From Paracoccaceae bacterium (GTDB lineage: Bacteria; Pseudomonadota; Alphaproteobacteria; Rhodobacterales; Rhodobacteraceae): a DNA stretch of 5,284 nucleotides. This document shows positions 5,101 to 5,284 of the stretch, piece after piece. Every line of letters begins with the position of its first letter. Position 1 is the first letter of the stretch. The notes below the pieces were generated by a model, which saw nothing but the letters and a program-made list of their open reading frames with translations, was not told the DNA's origin and ran no database searches. Both the position numbers and the translations under genes were made by a program. Location of the stretch: NCBI GenBank assembly GCA_018647275.1, contig JABGTH010000035.1:1-5284 (forward strand). The letters are read 5' to 3'.

Positions 5101-5284
5101 AGAAATCGGTCGGCGCACCGCCCTCTTCTTTGCGCCGCGCGACAAAGGCAGCTAATTCTTCGCGAATGGCTGGCTCCATCGGAGGTTCTTCAAAGTTAGC
5201 GATGATCTCTTTGAAAATCCCGTGCGCCCGCTCTGGCGTCCACACTCCGCCGTCGACCTCCCCGCCTTCATAGTTTTTCCAATC
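5099..5284 (-). CDS. C-terminal end of an MttB-family (trimethylamine methyltransferase superfamily) protein, partial
   Basis: A minus-strand open frame enters from the right edge and ends at TAA (plus-strand 5099-5101), giving the last 61 residues. The tail begins DWKNYEGGEVDGGVWTPERA, continues through an EEPPMEPAIREELAAFVARR segment and ends KEEGGAPTDF, which I recognise as the characteristic C-terminus of MttB-superfamily proteins in roseobacters. MttB proteins transfer a methyl group from a quaternary or tertiary amine to a corrinoid protein. In Rhodobacteraceae the members are expected to be of the non-pyrrolysine type, whose substrates (glycine betaine or related methylamines) are mostly unassigned. 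The catalytic barrel and the position equivalent to pyrrolysine lie outside the window, so substrate and type cannot be judged. The gene converges on tRNA-Glu across a 273-base spacer. The family call rests on remembered C-terminal sequence, so it should be confirmed with the full gene. Confidence 0.75.
   Translation of the reverse strand, partial: DWKNYEGGEVDGGVWTPERAHGIFKEIIANFEEPPMEPAIREELAAFVARRKEEGGAPTDF

Noticed and set aside
5005..5199. 64-codon plus-strand open frame entering the mttB-family tail
   Set aside because: It overlaps the recognised minus-strand C-terminus, uses a weak start and has no recognisable sequence.

Overview
The window looks like ordinary chromosome from an alphaproteobacterium of the order Rhodobacterales (roseobacter group). 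The grounds are recalled family resemblance, not a search: the RecJ N-terminus beginning MSFLGVE, the order hom, recJ, tRNA-Glu, a small lipoprotein of a type I associate with Rhodobacteraceae, and an MttB-type methyltransferase ending in GGAPTDF. Base composition is moderate in G+C, lower than in many Rhodobacteraceae, and looks even across the large genes.

Layout from left to right. Bases 1-151 are the last 49 codons of an unrecognised plus-strand gene. Bases 152-504 hold no convincing gene, only a compact palindrome-rich patch. Bases 505-1101 (minus) encode a TetR/AcrR-family regulator. A short divergent region with a good candidate TetR operator (1116-1129) separates it from a plus-strand small lipoprotein (1196-1477). 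This is followed by hom, homoserine dehydrogenase with a C-terminal ACT domain (1556-2842), and recJ, a single-strand-specific 5'-3' exonuclease (2935-4674). A weak A/T-rich terminator ends recJ, and tRNA-Glu(UUC) lies at 4751-4825. The right edge (5099-5284, minus) is the C-terminal end of an MttB-family (trimethylamine methyltransferase superfamily) protein, which converges on the tRNA.

How the genes relate. hom commits aspartate semialdehyde to homoserine, the precursor of threonine and methionine; its ACT domain suggests feedback control, probably by an amino acid such as threonine. recJ serves recombination and mismatch or base-excision repair and is probably only a positional neighbour. 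The TetR regulator most likely represses itself and perhaps a fatty-acid or acyl-CoA type operon elsewhere. The convergent gap between tRNA-Glu and mttB is rich in long-armed inverted repeats, which fit terminators for the two facing transcripts.

I found no mobile element, CRISPR array, phage or defence gene, and no candidate for a new multi-gene system. The points most worth checking are the hairpin-rich convergent spacer, the hom-recJ junction (where I expect glpX in relatives), the TetR operator, and the small lipoprotein of unknown function beside hom.
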